Source of the DNA: JALYGJ01 sp963781705
GTDB lineage: Bacteria; Chloroflexota; Limnocylindria; Limnocylindrales; CSP1-4
Direction of reading: 5' to 3'
Assembly: GCA_963781705.1 (NCBI GenBank)
Contig: CAWAGP010000002.1
Span: 62,001-126,000, forward strand
Length of the DNA: 64,000 nucleotides
Below, one piece after another: positions 50,084 through 59,085 of this stretch. The notes beneath the pieces were generated by a model that saw only the letters and a program-made list of their open reading frames with translations, ran no database searches and had not been told where the DNA came from. The position numbers were made by a program, and so were the translations under genes. Within the stretch, counting starts at the first letter, position 1; each line of letters opens with the position of its first letter.

Positions 50084-50763
50084 TGCTCGTCCCGATGGTC
50101 ATCGAAACATCGAACCGGGGTGAGCGTGCCTACGACATCTACAGCCGCCTGCTCAAGGATCGCATCATCTTCCTGGGCGACGCCATCGAGGACCATGTCG
50201 CGAACCTGATCATCGCCCAGCTGCTGTTCCTGGAGGCGGAAGACCCCGAGCGCGACATCAGCCTGTACATCAACTCGCCCGGTGGCGTCGTCACCGCCGG
50301 CCTGGCCATCTACGACACCATGCAGTACCTGCGCGCTCCGGTCAGCACGATCTGCATCGGCATGGCCGCCAGCATGGCGTCCGTCCTACTGGCGGCCGGT
50401 GCCAAGGGCAAGCGCTACGCGCTGCCCAACAGCCGGATCATGATCCATCAGGGCTCGGGCGGCTTCCGCGGCAACACGCCGGACGTCTTCATCCAGGTCA
50501 AGGAGCTCGAGTCGCTGCTCAAGATCAACAATGAGATCCTGGCCAAGCACACCGGCCAACCGCTCGACAAGATCATCAAGGACACGGAGCGCGACTACTT
50601 CATGGCGCCCGACGACGCCAAGGCCTACGGCCTGATCGACGAGGTCTACAACGTCCCGGACCGATCGCTGATCAGCGAAGCCCGAGCCAAGGGTCTGATC
50701 GGCGGCGACAGCGGCTCGGCCTCGAACGAGGACCAAGGAGCGCCCAAACCGGCCAAGGGCTGA
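50083..50763 (+). CDS. clpP: ATP-dependent Clp protease proteolytic subunit
   Basis: A 226-residue serine protease subunit. The catalytic Ser97 is in GMAASMAS, His122 in RIMIHQGSGG, and the Asp in DTERDYFMAPDDAK. YINSPGGVVTAGLAIYDTM is the typical handle region. It forms a double heptamer that degrades proteins unfolded by ClpX, encoded next. The ATG overlaps the tig stop. The last 25 residues are a disordered tail. Confidence 0.97.
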   Translation: MLVPMVIETSNRGERAYDIYSRLLKDRIIFLGDAIEDHVANLIIAQLLFLEAEDPERDISLYINSPGGVVTAGLAIYDTMQYLRAPVSTICIGMAASMASVLLAAGAKGKRYALPNSRIMIHQGSGGFRGNTPDVFIQVKELESLLKINNEILAKHTGQPLDKIIKDTERDYFMAPDDAKAYGLIDEVYNVPDRSLISEARAKGLIGGDSGSASNEDQGAPKPAKG

Positions 50764-50809
50764 CCGCGCCGGCGTGCTGAGAGCGGTCATCTGGCCGGTT
50801 TCAGGCTCG

Positions 50810-50815
50810 TATACT
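50810..50815 (+). promoter_or_regulatory. -10 box TATACT upstream of clpX
   Basis: TATACT lies 40 bases before the clpX ATG in the 92-base gap after clpP. An AGGGCAGG ribosome site follows at normal distance from the ATG. clpX may thus be transcribed separately from tig-clpP. No clear -35 is seen. Confidence 0.45.
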
Positions 50816-50855
50816 CGGACGCCCATGCCAAGGGCGCGTCGCTGAGGGCAGGATC

Positions 50856-52154
50856 ATGACGACCACAACCAGCAAGGGCACCAAGGTTCCCTACCGCTGC
50901 AGCTTCTGCGGCAAGAGCCAGGAGCAGGTCCGCAAGTTGATCGCGGGCCAGGGCGTCTACATCTGCGATGAGTGCATCAACCTGTGCCAGGAAATCATCG
51001 AAGAGGAGATGCTCGACGCGCCGCGCGCCAAGCCGCAGGCCGCCAAACTGCCAAATCCGCGCCAGATCATGTCGGCGCTCGACCAGTACGTCATCAGCCA
51101 GGACCGCGCCAAGAAGGTCCTCGCCGTCGCCGTCTACAACCACTACAAGCGGGTGTCGGCCGGCCACCAGGTCGATGAAGTCGAACTTCAGAAGTCGAAC
51201 CTGCTGCTGGTCGGGCCGACCGGCTCGGGCAAGACGCTGCTTGCCCAGACCCTGGCGCGCGTGCTGGACGTACCCTTCTGCATCGCCGACGCGACGTCGC
51301 TGACCGAGGCGGGTTACGTCGGTGAGGATGTCGAGAACATCCTGCTGCGGCTGATCCAGGCCGCCGACTTCGACGTCGCGCGAGCCCAGCGCGGGATCAT
51401 CTACATCGACGAGATCGACAAGATCGCACGCAAGTCGGACAACCCGTCGATCACCCGCGACGTGTCCGGAGAGGGCGTGCAGCAGGGCCTGCTCAAGATC
51501 CTCGAGGGCACCATCGCCAACGTGCCGCCGCAGGGCGGCCGCAAGCATCCGCACCAGGACTTCATCCAGATCGACACGACCAACATCCTGTTCATCTGCG
51601 GCGGTGCGTTCGAAGGGCTCGAGAAGCTCGTCGAGGAGCGGGTCGGCAAACGCACGATGGGTTTCGGTTCGCAGGCCCAGGTCGACAAGGTGCATCGCGA
51701 GAAGATCCTCGAGCAACTCATGCCGGAGGATCTGCTCAAGTTCGGCCTGATCCCCGAGTTCGTCGGTCGCCTGCCGGTTATCGTGTCGCTGTCGGCGCTC
51801 ACGCGCGACGACCTGATGCGCATCCTGGTCGAGCCCAAGAACGCGGTGACGCGCCAGTTCCAGAAGTTCCTGCAGCTGGACAAGGTCGAGCTGCACTTCA
51901 CGCCGGCCGCGATCGAAGCGGCCGCCGAGCTGGCCCTCAACCGGAAGACCGGCGCTCGCGCGCTGCGCTCGATCGTCGAGGAGTCGCTGCTCGAGGTGAT
52001 GTTCGACATTCCCGAGCGGACCGATGTGCGCAAGTGCATCATCACCGAGGAGACCATCCGCCACGGTCGCGCGCCGCTGCTGCTGACCAAGGCGGAGATA
52101 GACCGCGGGGTCGACGAGAACAACTACTCCGAGCTGCTCGAGCGCCCCGCCTAG
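50856..52154 (+). CDS. clpX: ClpX unfoldase, ATP-binding subunit of ClpXP
   Basis: A 432-residue AAA+ protein. The N-terminal C4 zinc-binding domain is CSFCGKSQEQVRKL with CDECINLC. Walker A is GPTGSGKTLLAQ, Walker B IIYIDEIDKIA, and the sensor 2 GARALRSIVEE. The IGF-type ClpP-binding loop region (VGKRTMGFGS) is present. It recognises tagged substrates and feeds them to ClpP encoded upstream. Confidence 0.97.
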   Translation: MTTTTSKGTKVPYRCSFCGKSQEQVRKLIAGQGVYICDECINLCQEIIEEEMLDAPRAKPQAAKLPNPRQIMSALDQYVISQDRAKKVLAVAVYNHYKRVSAGHQVDEVELQKSNLLLVGPTGSGKTLLAQTLARVLDVPFCIADATSLTEAGYVGEDVENILLRLIQAADFDVARAQRGIIYIDEIDKIARKSDNPSITRDVSGEGVQQGLLKILEGTIANVPPQGGRKHPHQDFIQIDTTNILFICGGAFEGLEKLVEERVGKRTMGFGSQAQVDKVHREKILEQLMPEDLLKFGLIPEFVGRLPVIVSLSALTRDDLMRILVEPKNAVTRQFQKFLQLDKVELHFTPAAIEAAAELALNRKTGARALRSIVEESLLEVMFDIPERTDVRKCIITEETIRHGRAPLLLTKAEIDRGVDENNYSELLERPA

Positions 52155-52196
52155 TCCGCGACGCGCCGTGGCCGCGGCGACCCACCACCTCGTCGG

Positions 52197-52298
52197 ACGA
52201 CTTTTCAAGTCATGTGAACGACCGACGCCCCGCCGCGCCGATCGAACCGGTTTGGGCCACGCCAGGCTGGCAATTCTCCAAGTGACTTGAAGAGTCGT
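52197..52298. repeat. Long-range inverted repeat in the clpX/LLM intergenic region
   Basis: A 17-base arm at 52197-52213 (ACGACTTTTCAAGTCAT) is the reverse complement, at 15 of 17 positions, of 52282-52298. Each arm also holds a small internal TTCAAG/CTTGAA-like dyad, and a related ATTTGAAAAGC follows at about 52369. The 265-base region (52155-52419) has no gene. It could be operator DNA or a long-stem RNA between clpX and the next gene. Confidence 0.6.
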
Positions 52299-52419
52299 TG
52301 GTGTATCGCGTCGATGCGCGCCATCACGCTGGACGGCGTGTCAATCCGTGCAGGACTGATGCAGATCATTTGAAAAGCTGGTCGTCGGTGCCTGTCGCGC
52401 GGCGTGCGATGATCGTGGC

Positions 52420-53343
52420 ATGAACGGGATCGGTGGTTACGGCGGAAGACGGCTGGCGAGGGCGCTTGGCCCGCTGGGCGTGTGGAGCTTCGCCCTGCAG
52501 CGGCTCACCGCCGCGGCCGAGATGGATACGGCGCGCCAGATGGAGGCGCTTGGCTTCCCTGCCATCTGGTTCCCGGAGAGCCTGGGCAGCAAGGAGGCCA
52601 TCGCCCAGTCGGCGCTATTGCTGCAGGGGACGCACCACGCCCTGATCGGGACCGGCATCGCCAATATCCACGCGCGCGACCCGATGGCCATGGCCAACGG
52701 CGCGCGCACTCTCGCCGAAGCTCACCCGGGCCGCTTCGTGCTGGGCATCGGCGTCAGCCACGCGCCGTCGGTGATCGAGCGCGGCGGCACGTACGACAAC
52801 CCCCTTCAGCAGATGCGCGCCTACCTCGATGCCATGGACACCGCGGTGTACGCCGCTCCGGCGCCGGAGCCGCCGGTGCCGCTCGTCCTGGCCGCGCTGG
52901 GGCCCAAGATGCTCGAGCTGGCCGCCGAGCGCGCCGACGGCGCACATCCCTATTTCGTCCCCGTCGAACACACGGCCATGGCACGCCAGCGCCTGGGCGC
53001 CGAAGCGTGCCTGGTGACCGAGGTCAGCGCGGTGCTGACCAACGACCGGTCGGCCGGCCTGCGCATCGCGCGCGGCTTCGCGCGCCACTACCTCGCGCTG
53101 CCCAACTACGCCAACAACCTGCGCCGGCTGGGCTGGGGCGACGACGACCTGGCCGGGGAGGGTAGCGAGCGCTTGATCAATGCCGTCGTCGTCATCGGCG
53201 ACGTGGACACGATCGTCGAGCGGGTGCGCGCCCATCATGAGGCGGGCGCGGACCACGTCTGTCTCCAGATCAAGGCCGAATCGTCGGCCGATCCGTCGCT
53301 CGACGCCTACCGCCAGATCGCGGCGGCCTTCGGCCTGGGCTAG
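52420..53343 (+). CDS. LLM-class (F420-dependent type) oxidoreductase
   Basis: A 307-residue luciferase-like TIM-barrel protein. GVWSFALQRLTAAAEMDTARQMEALGFPAIWFPES at the start, GTGIANIHARDPMAMANGA and HPGRFVLGIGVSHAP are typical of the F420-dependent LLM subfamily abundant in actinobacteria and Chloroflexota. It probably uses F420 (or FMN) to reduce or oxidise an unknown substrate. GATGAT lies 6 bases before ATG 52420. It shares the stop palindrome CTAG with the opposing hydrolase gene. Confidence 0.87.
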   Translation: MNGIGGYGGRRLARALGPLGVWSFALQRLTAAAEMDTARQMEALGFPAIWFPESLGSKEAIAQSALLLQGTHHALIGTGIANIHARDPMAMANGARTLAEAHPGRFVLGIGVSHAPSVIERGGTYDNPLQQMRAYLDAMDTAVYAAPAPEPPVPLVLAALGPKMLELAAERADGAHPYFVPVEHTAMARQRLGAEACLVTEVSAVLTNDRSAGLRIARGFARHYLALPNYANNLRRLGWGDDDLAGEGSERLINAVVVIGDVDTIVERVRAHHEAGADHVCLQIKAESSADPSLDAYRQIAAAFGLG

Positions 53344-54107
53344 GCGGCCGGCGTGTGCCGCCCGACGAACTCGAGCACCCGACGCCAGGCGTCGGCCGAC
53401 GCGTCGCTGAACTCGTCCGACTTGCGATCGAAGAAGCTGTGCGGTGCGCCCGGGTAGCTGACGATCTCGTGCTCCGCGCCAGCGTGCTCGAGGGCGGCGC
53501 GGTACTGGTCAACGACGTCGGGTGTGATGCCCTGGTCCGCGCCGCCGAACAGGCCCAGGATGGGCGCCTTGTTCGATCCGGCCCGATCGATCGGTGCCGG
53601 CACGCCGCGTGACTCACCCACCGGCCATCCGTAGAAGCCGGTTACGCCGGACATCGACAACTGCGGCTCCGATGCGAGCAGGAACGAGAGCTTGCCGCCG
53701 AAGCAGAAGCCGATGCTGAACACGGCGCGCACCTCCGACCAGGCGCCCAGCTGGTCGCGCGCCGCCGCGATATCCAGCAACAGGGCCGGCCATTGCGTCT
53801 GCTCGACGTGCGTCCGGTAGTCGAACTCGTCGCCGCGCTCGCCGAGGCCGGCGGTGCGTCCGAAATAGTCGATCGCCAATGCGGCGATACCCGCTTCGGC
53901 GAAACGCAGCGCCAGCTCTTCGTAGAACGGGTAGAGGCCGCGGACATCGGGCAGGACGAGCATGCCCGCGCCGGTGGGCGCCGTGGGGCGCGCTTCGAAG
54001 GCCGCGAAGGCCGTGCCGTCGGCGGCCTGCAGCTGGATCCGCCGGCCGTCTATGGCGGCGCCGGCGAGCGGTGGAATTGGTGGGTGGCTGTCGAGATCGA
54101 AACACAT
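53340..54107 (-). CDS. Dienelactone hydrolase family protein
   Basis: A 255-residue alpha/beta hydrolase. The nucleophile is Cys in IGFCFGGKLSFLL (GFCFGG), with Asp in ILGLFGGADQGIT and His in PGAPHSFFD, the DLH triad. MLVLPDVRGLYPFYEELALRFA and ALAIDYFGRTAG are conserved. It may hydrolyse lactones or esters. Start ATG 54107 has TACCAT 7 bases upstream. Its stop overlaps that of the LLM gene on the other strand. Confidence 0.9.
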   Translation of the reverse strand: MCFDLDSHPPIPPLAGAAIDGRRIQLQAADGTAFAAFEARPTAPTGAGMLVLPDVRGLYPFYEELALRFAEAGIAALAIDYFGRTAGLGERGDEFDYRTHVEQTQWPALLLDIAAARDQLGAWSEVRAVFSIGFCFGGKLSFLLASEPQLSMSGVTGFYGWPVGESRGVPAPIDRAGSNKAPILGLFGGADQGITPDVVDQYRAALEHAGAEHEIVSYPGAPHSFFDRKSDEFSDASADAWRRVLEFVGRHTPAA

Positions 54108-54114
54108 GGGCCCG

Positions 54115-54120
54115 ATGGTA
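54115..54120 (-). promoter_or_regulatory. -10 box TACCAT of the dienelactone hydrolase gene
   Basis: On the minus strand TACCAT is followed by 7 bases and ATG 54107, with no ribosome site. It overlaps the upstream edge of the valS T-box region on the opposite strand. Confidence 0.42.
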
Positions 54121-54124
54121 AACT

Positions 54125-54374
54125 CGCGCCTCACAACTGTGACCGGGAGGAGTAGCACCGTCCCGCGCTGAGCAGAGAAGTCCGGCCTAGGGCTGCAAGC
54201 CGGACCGGCGGCACCGGTGCGAACGTCGCCCGCGAGTCGTGCGGCAGCGCCCGTTATCGCGCACTCGAGAGCCACCGGATGCAACGGCCGTGGGATGACT
54301 GCGGTACGCCGGCGACTGAACCAGCAGGTGGTACCACGACCCCGTTCGTCCGCTGGACGATCGGGGCGTTTTCC
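54125..54374 (+). promoter_or_regulatory. T-box riboswitch (valine) controlling valS
   Basis: The T-box core AGGTGGTACCACG (54326-54338) is immediately followed by a terminator: stem 54340-54351 with 54355-54366 (11 of 12 pairs), then CGTTTTCC. Uncharged tRNA would pair with the T-box bulge and form the antiterminator instead. Upstream, GGGAGGAGTAGCACC and GCAGAGAAGTCCGGCC are Stem I-like. GAAC followed by GTC at 54225-54227 is the likely specifier, a valine codon. It belongs to the transcription-attenuation type. Start of the leader is approximate. Confidence 0.88.
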
Positions 54375-54398
54375 TTCAGGGAGCAGACCGACCAGCCG

Positions 54399-57110
54399 AT
54401 GACCAGAACCGCCAGCGACATGCCGCCCGTGTACCAGCCCGCGGAGCTCGAGCCGCGCGTCTATGAGCGCTGGCTGGCGGCCGACGTCTTCGCCCCGGAC
54501 GGCGCGGGCAGCCCGGCCGATTGGTCGAAGAAGCCGTTCGTCATCACCCAGCCGCCACCGAACATCACCGGCGCCCTGCATATCGGCCATGCCTTGACGG
54601 CGACGGTGGAGGACATGATGGTCCGCCGCGCGCGCATGCAGCGCTTCCCAACGCTGTGGCTGCCGGGCGTCGACCATGCCTCGATCGCTGCGCAGGTGGT
54701 GCTCGACCGAATGCTCGCGAAAGAGGGCGAGTCGCGCGCCTCGCTCGGCCGCGAGCGCTACCTCGAGCGCATGTGGCAGTTCATCAACGAGACGCGCGAT
54801 GTCATCTCGGCCCAGCATCGCCGGCTGGGTGCATCGGTCGATTGGGGCCGGCTGCGCTTCACCATGGATGCCGGCTCGGCGCGGGCCGTGCGCGTTGCCT
54901 TCAAACGGCTGTACGACGACGGCCTGGCGTACCGCGCCGAGCAACTCGTCAACTGGTGTCCCGGTGACAAGACCAGCGTGTCGGACCTGGAGGTCGTGGC
55001 CACGCCGACGACCGGAACGCTGTGGTCCATCCGCTATCACTACGTCCGGGACGATGGCTCGGTCGATCCGGACGACACGATCACCGTGGCCACCACCCGG
55101 CCCGAGACGATCCTGGGCGACACCGCCGTGGCCGTCCATCCCGACGACCTGCGCTATCGAGCAGCGGTCGGCCGAAAGGTGATGATCCCGTTCGTCGAGC
55201 GGATCGTGCCGGTCATCGCCGACGACGTCGTCAAGCTCGACTTCGGCACCGGCGCGGTGAAGATCACGCCGGCCCACGATGCCGACGATTTTGCCACCGG
55301 CCAGCGCCACGGTCTGCCCTTGATCGACGTGATGACCGACGACGGACGCATCAACGAACGAGGGGTGGCGTATGCCGGCCTGACTCTTGAGCAGGCTAGG
55401 GCGGAGATGCTGGCCGACCTGGAGCAGCGCGGCGACCTGGCCGCGGCGGTGCCCCACGAGATGACCATCGGCCGTTGCGAGCGCAGCCACGACGTGATCG
55501 AGCCGCGGCTCAAGACGCAGTGGTTCATCAAGGTTCGGCCGATGGCCGAGAAGGCGATGGCGTCGGTGCACGCCGGGCGGACGAAGTTCGTGCCCAAGCG
55601 CTACACGAAGGTCTTCTTCGACTGGATGGAGAACATCCATGACTGGAACGTCAGCCGTCAGCTGTGGTGGGGCCACCGGATACCGGCGTGGTATTGCCCG
55701 GACGGGCACGTGACCGTCTCCGACGCCGAGAACGGGCCCGACGCCTGCGCCGTGTGCGCCCGCCCCGCGAGCGAGCTGGAGCAGGAAACGGACATCTTCG
55801 ACACCTGGTTCTCGAGCGGACTGTGGCCTTTCTCGACGCTCGGCTGGCCCGAAGACACGCCCGACTACCGCACCTACTACCCGACCAGCGTCTTGGAAAC
55901 GGGCTGGGAGATCATCTTTTTCTGGGTGGCGCGGATGATGATGCTGGGTGAGTGGCTGACCGAACAGGCGCCGTTCCACACGGTCTACCTGCACGGCATG
56001 GTGCGCGACCCGTTGGGCGCCAAAATGTCCAAGACCAAGGGCAACGTGGTCGATCCGCTCGAGGTGATCGACACGATGGGCGCCGACGCCATGCGCTTCG
56101 CCCTGGTCCACGGGTCCGACCCGACCGCCGAGCAGAAGATGTCCGGCACGCGTATCGAAGGCGCCCGCAACTTCGCCAACAAACTGTGGAACGCCGCTCG
56201 TTTCGTCGTCGGGGCGCGACCCGAGTCGATCGATCACGCAGCTCCAATCGCACCGCCCACGGAGCATCTTGGCCCGGCCGAGCAGTGGATCCTCGATCGC
56301 TGCGCCCGGACCGTCGCGGCTGTGGATGCCGCCTATGCCCAGCACGAGTTCGGCGAAGTGGCGCGGCTGCTGTACGACGCGATCTGGAGCGAATATTGCG
56401 ATTGGTACGTCGAGATCGCCAAGGTCGGTCTGGCCGAAGGCGGTCCGCGAGCGGAGGCAACGTGGGCCACGCTGGTATGGGTGCTCGACCGCTACCTGCG
56501 CCTGCTCCACCCTTTGATGCCACACGTCACTGAAACCGTGTGGGAGCGCCTGCCACACCCGGCGGGCGATCGTGAACTGCTGATCGTGGCCGCTTGGCCG
56601 CAACCTGGTGACGGCGGTATCGAGCCGGACCAGGACGCGGCGCGTGGGGCGGCCACACTGATCGAGTTCGTGGCCCAGGTGCGGACGGCGCGCGCCGAGT
56701 CCGGTATTCCTGCCGCAGACTGGCTGCCTGCGCGCATCTGGTTGTCCGACCCGGCGGCGCGCGCCGCATACGAACCGCTTGCAGGAGCGCTGGCCCGATT
56801 GGCGCGGATCCAACCAGACCTGGTCGACGGCCGCGGCGGGCTCGAGACCGGCGACGCCGGTATTGCTGTTGTGACGGCGGCCGGTGAAGCGCGGCTGGCC
56901 CGGTCGGCTGCTGGTCGGGAGCGAGAGCGCGAGCGCCTGGCCAAGGAGTTGCTCGGCCTGGAGGCGCAACTGGCAGGCGTCGAGGCCAGGCTCGCCGACA
57001 CGGCCTTTGTCACGCGTGCGCCTGCGGCCGTTGTCGATGGCGCGCGCGAGCGCGCATCATCACTGCGTGACCAGGTCGCTACGCTGAACGAGCGGATGAG
57101 GGAGTTGTAG
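54399..57110 (+). CDS. valS: Valyl-tRNA synthetase
   Basis: A 903-residue class I synthetase. HIGH is at residues 61-64 (GALHIGHAL), WLPGVDHASIAAQVVLD follows, the CP1 editing domain spans about 190-390, and the second signature is KMSKTKGN (about residue 542; KMSKS variant). A coiled-coil C-terminus (RERERLAKELLGLEAQLAGVEARL) is typical of ValS. It charges tRNA-Val and is controlled by the T-box upstream. ATG 54399 is 25 bases after the terminator T-run. The next gene starts at the base after its stop. Confidence 0.96.
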   Translation: MTRTASDMPPVYQPAELEPRVYERWLAADVFAPDGAGSPADWSKKPFVITQPPPNITGALHIGHALTATVEDMMVRRARMQRFPTLWLPGVDHASIAAQVVLDRMLAKEGESRASLGRERYLERMWQFINETRDVISAQHRRLGASVDWGRLRFTMDAGSARAVRVAFKRLYDDGLAYRAEQLVNWCPGDKTSVSDLEVVATPTTGTLWSIRYHYVRDDGSVDPDDTITVATTRPETILGDTAVAVHPDDLRYRAAVGRKVMIPFVERIVPVIADDVVKLDFGTGAVKITPAHDADDFATGQRHGLPLIDVMTDDGRINERGVAYAGLTLEQARAEMLADLEQRGDLAAAVPHEMTIGRCERSHDVIEPRLKTQWFIKVRPMAEKAMASVHAGRTKFVPKRYTKVFFDWMENIHDWNVSRQLWWGHRIPAWYCPDGHVTVSDAENGPDACAVCARPASELEQETDIFDTWFSSGLWPFSTLGWPEDTPDYRTYYPTSVLETGWEIIFFWVARMMMLGEWLTEQAPFHTVYLHGMVRDPLGAKMSKTKGNVVDPLEVIDTMGADAMRFALVHGSDPTAEQKMSGTRIEGARNFANKLWNAARFVVGARPESIDHAAPIAPPTEHLGPAEQWILDRCARTVAAVDAAYAQHEFGEVARLLYDAIWSEYCDWYVEIAKVGLAEGGPRAEATWATLVWVLDRYLRLLHPLMPHVTETVWERLPHPAGDRELLIVAAWPQPGDGGIEPDQDAARGAATLIEFVAQVRTARAESGIPAADWLPARIWLSDPAARAAYEPLAGALARLARIQPDLVDGRGGLETGDAGIAVVTAAGEARLARSAAGRERERERLAKELLGLEAQLAGVEARLADTAFVTRAPAAVVDGARERASSLRDQVATLNERMREL

Positions 57111-57845
57111 ATGCCGTTGCCGTTTCTCAAGCGTTCAAGCAAACGCAGGAAGGCGCCACCGATGCGCGTCCAACTCGCACCGGACCAGCTCGAATCAGAG
57201 GAGCAGTCACTCCGGCTGCAGTATCACGCCCTGAGCAGCCACGGCGTTCGGCTGTCTGCCGAGCATGACGTGCCGGTGCGCCTGCCCAGCATGCTGCAGG
57301 GCTTCGCCCAGACGGAGGTCGAACTGATCGAGCCCCTGCCGCTCGAATTCCAGGACGCGACGCCGAGCATCGTGCGCCCCGAGGCAGCGCTGCACTGGAT
57401 CAACGTTCACCACGGCAGGTCACCGATCGCCCGCCACGCGCTGCTGATGTTCGAGTCAGTCGACGCCATCGACCTGGCCTACGAGACCTTTGCTGTCGCT
57501 CTGCTGCAGGGGGACGTTGATGGCGAGGGTTTCCCACGGTTCGACGCCGTTGTTGGCGGACCAGTCAGCTACTGGGACGAGGCGACCGGTGAGCTGATCG
57601 TTCGGCTGATCGTCGGCTGGGGCGGCGCCGGCGTCCGCGGCGATACACAGCGCGTGGCCCAGCGCTTGCTGGCGCGCCTGATGGTCAACCTGATGGCCAG
57701 CCAGGGCGCAACGGAACTGGGTCGCGTCGAACGGCCCGTGGCAATTACCGACGCGCACCACACCGCCTGCCCGCATTGCGGCTTTCGCGCTGTCGACCGG
57801 CGCGCAGCCTACTGCCCCAAGTGCGGCATGCGCACGCGAGGCTAG
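57111..57845 (+). CDS. Hypothetical protein with C-terminal zinc ribbon
   Basis: A 244-residue soluble protein. The start PFLKRSSKRRKAPP is basic; the middle (MLQGFAQTEVELIEPLPLEF to VGGPVSYWDEATGELIVRLIVGWGG) looks alpha/beta without a known motif. The C-terminus has a zinc ribbon, CPHCGFRAVDRRAAYCPKCGM. ATG 57111 immediately follows the valS stop, so translation may be coupled. It is followed by an FmdB-type zinc ribbon protein. Function unknown. Confidence 0.65.
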   Translation: MPLPFLKRSSKRRKAPPMRVQLAPDQLESEEQSLRLQYHALSSHGVRLSAEHDVPVRLPSMLQGFAQTEVELIEPLPLEFQDATPSIVRPEAALHWINVHHGRSPIARHALLMFESVDAIDLAYETFAVALLQGDVDGEGFPRFDAVVGGPVSYWDEATGELIVRLIVGWGGAGVRGDTQRVAQRLLARLMVNLMASQGATELGRVERPVAITDAHHTACPHCGFRAVDRRAAYCPKCGMRTRG

Positions 57846-57848
57846 CGA

Positions 57849-58154
57849 GTGCCGATCTACGAGTACGGCTGCCAGAGCTGCGGCCACCAGCTCGACGTGA
57901 CACATGGAGTACACCAGTCCGGTCCGTCCGCTTGCCCCGTTTGCGGTGGTCCATTGCGCAAGCTGTTGTCGACGCCCACCATCGTGTTCAAGGGGTCAGG
58001 CTGGGCCAAGAAGGAGCGTGGTGGGAGCCAGGGGAGGGCCGCAGGGGCCGGTGCCGGGGAGAGCAAGAAGAGTGGCGACAACAGTTCCGCTGCGCCGGAT
58101 AAGAGCGGCGCCGACGACAAGCCGGCGGGAAGCAAGGCTGGCGCCGACGACTGA
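57849..58154 (+). CDS. FmdB-family zinc ribbon protein
   Basis: A 101-residue protein. MPIYEYGCQSCGHQLDV and CPVCGGPLRKLLS form the FmdB/regulatory zinc ribbon, with FKGSGWAKKE as the family's conserved end. A low-complexity Ala/Gly/Ser/Lys tail of 40 residues follows. FmdB proteins are small regulatory or assembly factors of unclear role. GTG 57849 follows the preceding stop by 3 bases. Confidence 0.87.
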   Translation: MPIYEYGCQSCGHQLDVTHGVHQSGPSACPVCGGPLRKLLSTPTIVFKGSGWAKKERGGSQGRAAGAGAGESKKSGDNSSAAPDKSGADDKPAGSKAGADD

Positions 58155-58157
58155 TTC

Positions 58158-59054
58158 GTGAGCTCCTCACGCGAGCGTGCCGTAGCGAAGTCGGCGGCGT
58201 TAAGGGCGCGCCTTAACCGGACGATCGCGCGTATCACCGCCAACGTCGTGGTCAGCCGGGTGCTCGCTGTCGTTGCCGACGCAAACGAAGCGGGCGTGCC
58301 GCTGTTCGCCTCGGCGCTGGCTTTCACGACGATGTTCGCGGTCGTGCCGGTGCTCCTGCTGATCGCCGGATTGCTGGGCTGGCTGGTCGAGGACGCGGCC
58401 CAGCGCGAAGCGCTGCTGGGACAGCTTGTTTCCTATCTGCCCCCGCTGCAGAGCCTGCTGCAGGCGTCGCTCGACACCGTAGTCCGCGAACGCAGCGCGC
58501 TGTCGATAGCCGGGCTGGTGGGCATGTTGTGGGGCTCGAGCAACTTCTACGCGGCGCTGGACGAGGTCATGCGCCGCATCTTCCCGGGTGGGCCGGCGCG
58601 CAACGAGTTCGCACGCCGGGGGCGCGGTGTCGTCACCGTATTGATCCTGCTCGCGCTGATAGCCGGCACGGTGTCGCTCGGTGGGCTCTGGGCATTTGTC
58701 GGCCAACTCGTCGGCAACCTGGCGATCTGGAGTTATGTCGTGCCGCTCTTCTCGCTGGCGGTCATGGTCATGGTCGTGCTCGGGGCCTACCTACTCGTGC
58801 CAACGCGACCGCCGAGTGCTCGGGCAGCATTGCCGCCGGCCATCGTCGCCGGGGTCGGTATCGGGCTGTTGACCAACCTGTTCAGCCTGCTGGCGCCGTG
58901 GTTGATCGGCGGGCTGTCAGGCTTCGGGGTCATCGCGACCGTGTTCGGCGCGTTCGTGTGGCTGAACCTGAGCTACGAGGTGTTGCTCTACGGCGCAGCC
59001 TGGGCGCGGCTGCGGCGAGACCGCGAGAGCACTGGCAACGAGGTGCCGGAGTGA
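58158..59054 (+). CDS. YihY/BrkB-family membrane protein
   Basis: A 298-residue integral membrane protein with about six helices. ANEAGVPLFASALAFTTMFAVVPVLLL, WGSSNFYAALDEVMRRIF and the C-terminal FGAFVWLNLSYEVLLYGAAWA are the family landmarks of YihY/UPF0761 proteins, once wrongly called ribonuclease BN. Transport or membrane-related role unknown. GTG 58158 follows the FmdB stop by 3 bases, making it the last gene of the valS unit. Confidence 0.88.
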   Translation: MSSSRERAVAKSAALRARLNRTIARITANVVVSRVLAVVADANEAGVPLFASALAFTTMFAVVPVLLLIAGLLGWLVEDAAQREALLGQLVSYLPPLQSLLQASLDTVVRERSALSIAGLVGMLWGSSNFYAALDEVMRRIFPGGPARNEFARRGRGVVTVLILLALIAGTVSLGGLWAFVGQLVGNLAIWSYVVPLFSLAVMVMVVLGAYLLVPTRPPSARAALPPAIVAGVGIGLLTNLFSLLAPWLIGGLSGFGVIATVFGAFVWLNLSYEVLLYGAAWARLRRDRESTGNEVPE

Positions 59055-59085
59055 TGAGCGGCCCTGTGGGCCACTGCCAGATTGC

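Noticed and set aside
53340..56969. A 1209-codon open frame on the minus strand across the hydrolase and most of valS
   Set aside because: Only its last 255 codons (dienelactone hydrolase) are real. The rest is a by-product of high-GC third positions opposite valS; no family motif is seen, and the start ATG 54107 has its own promoter.
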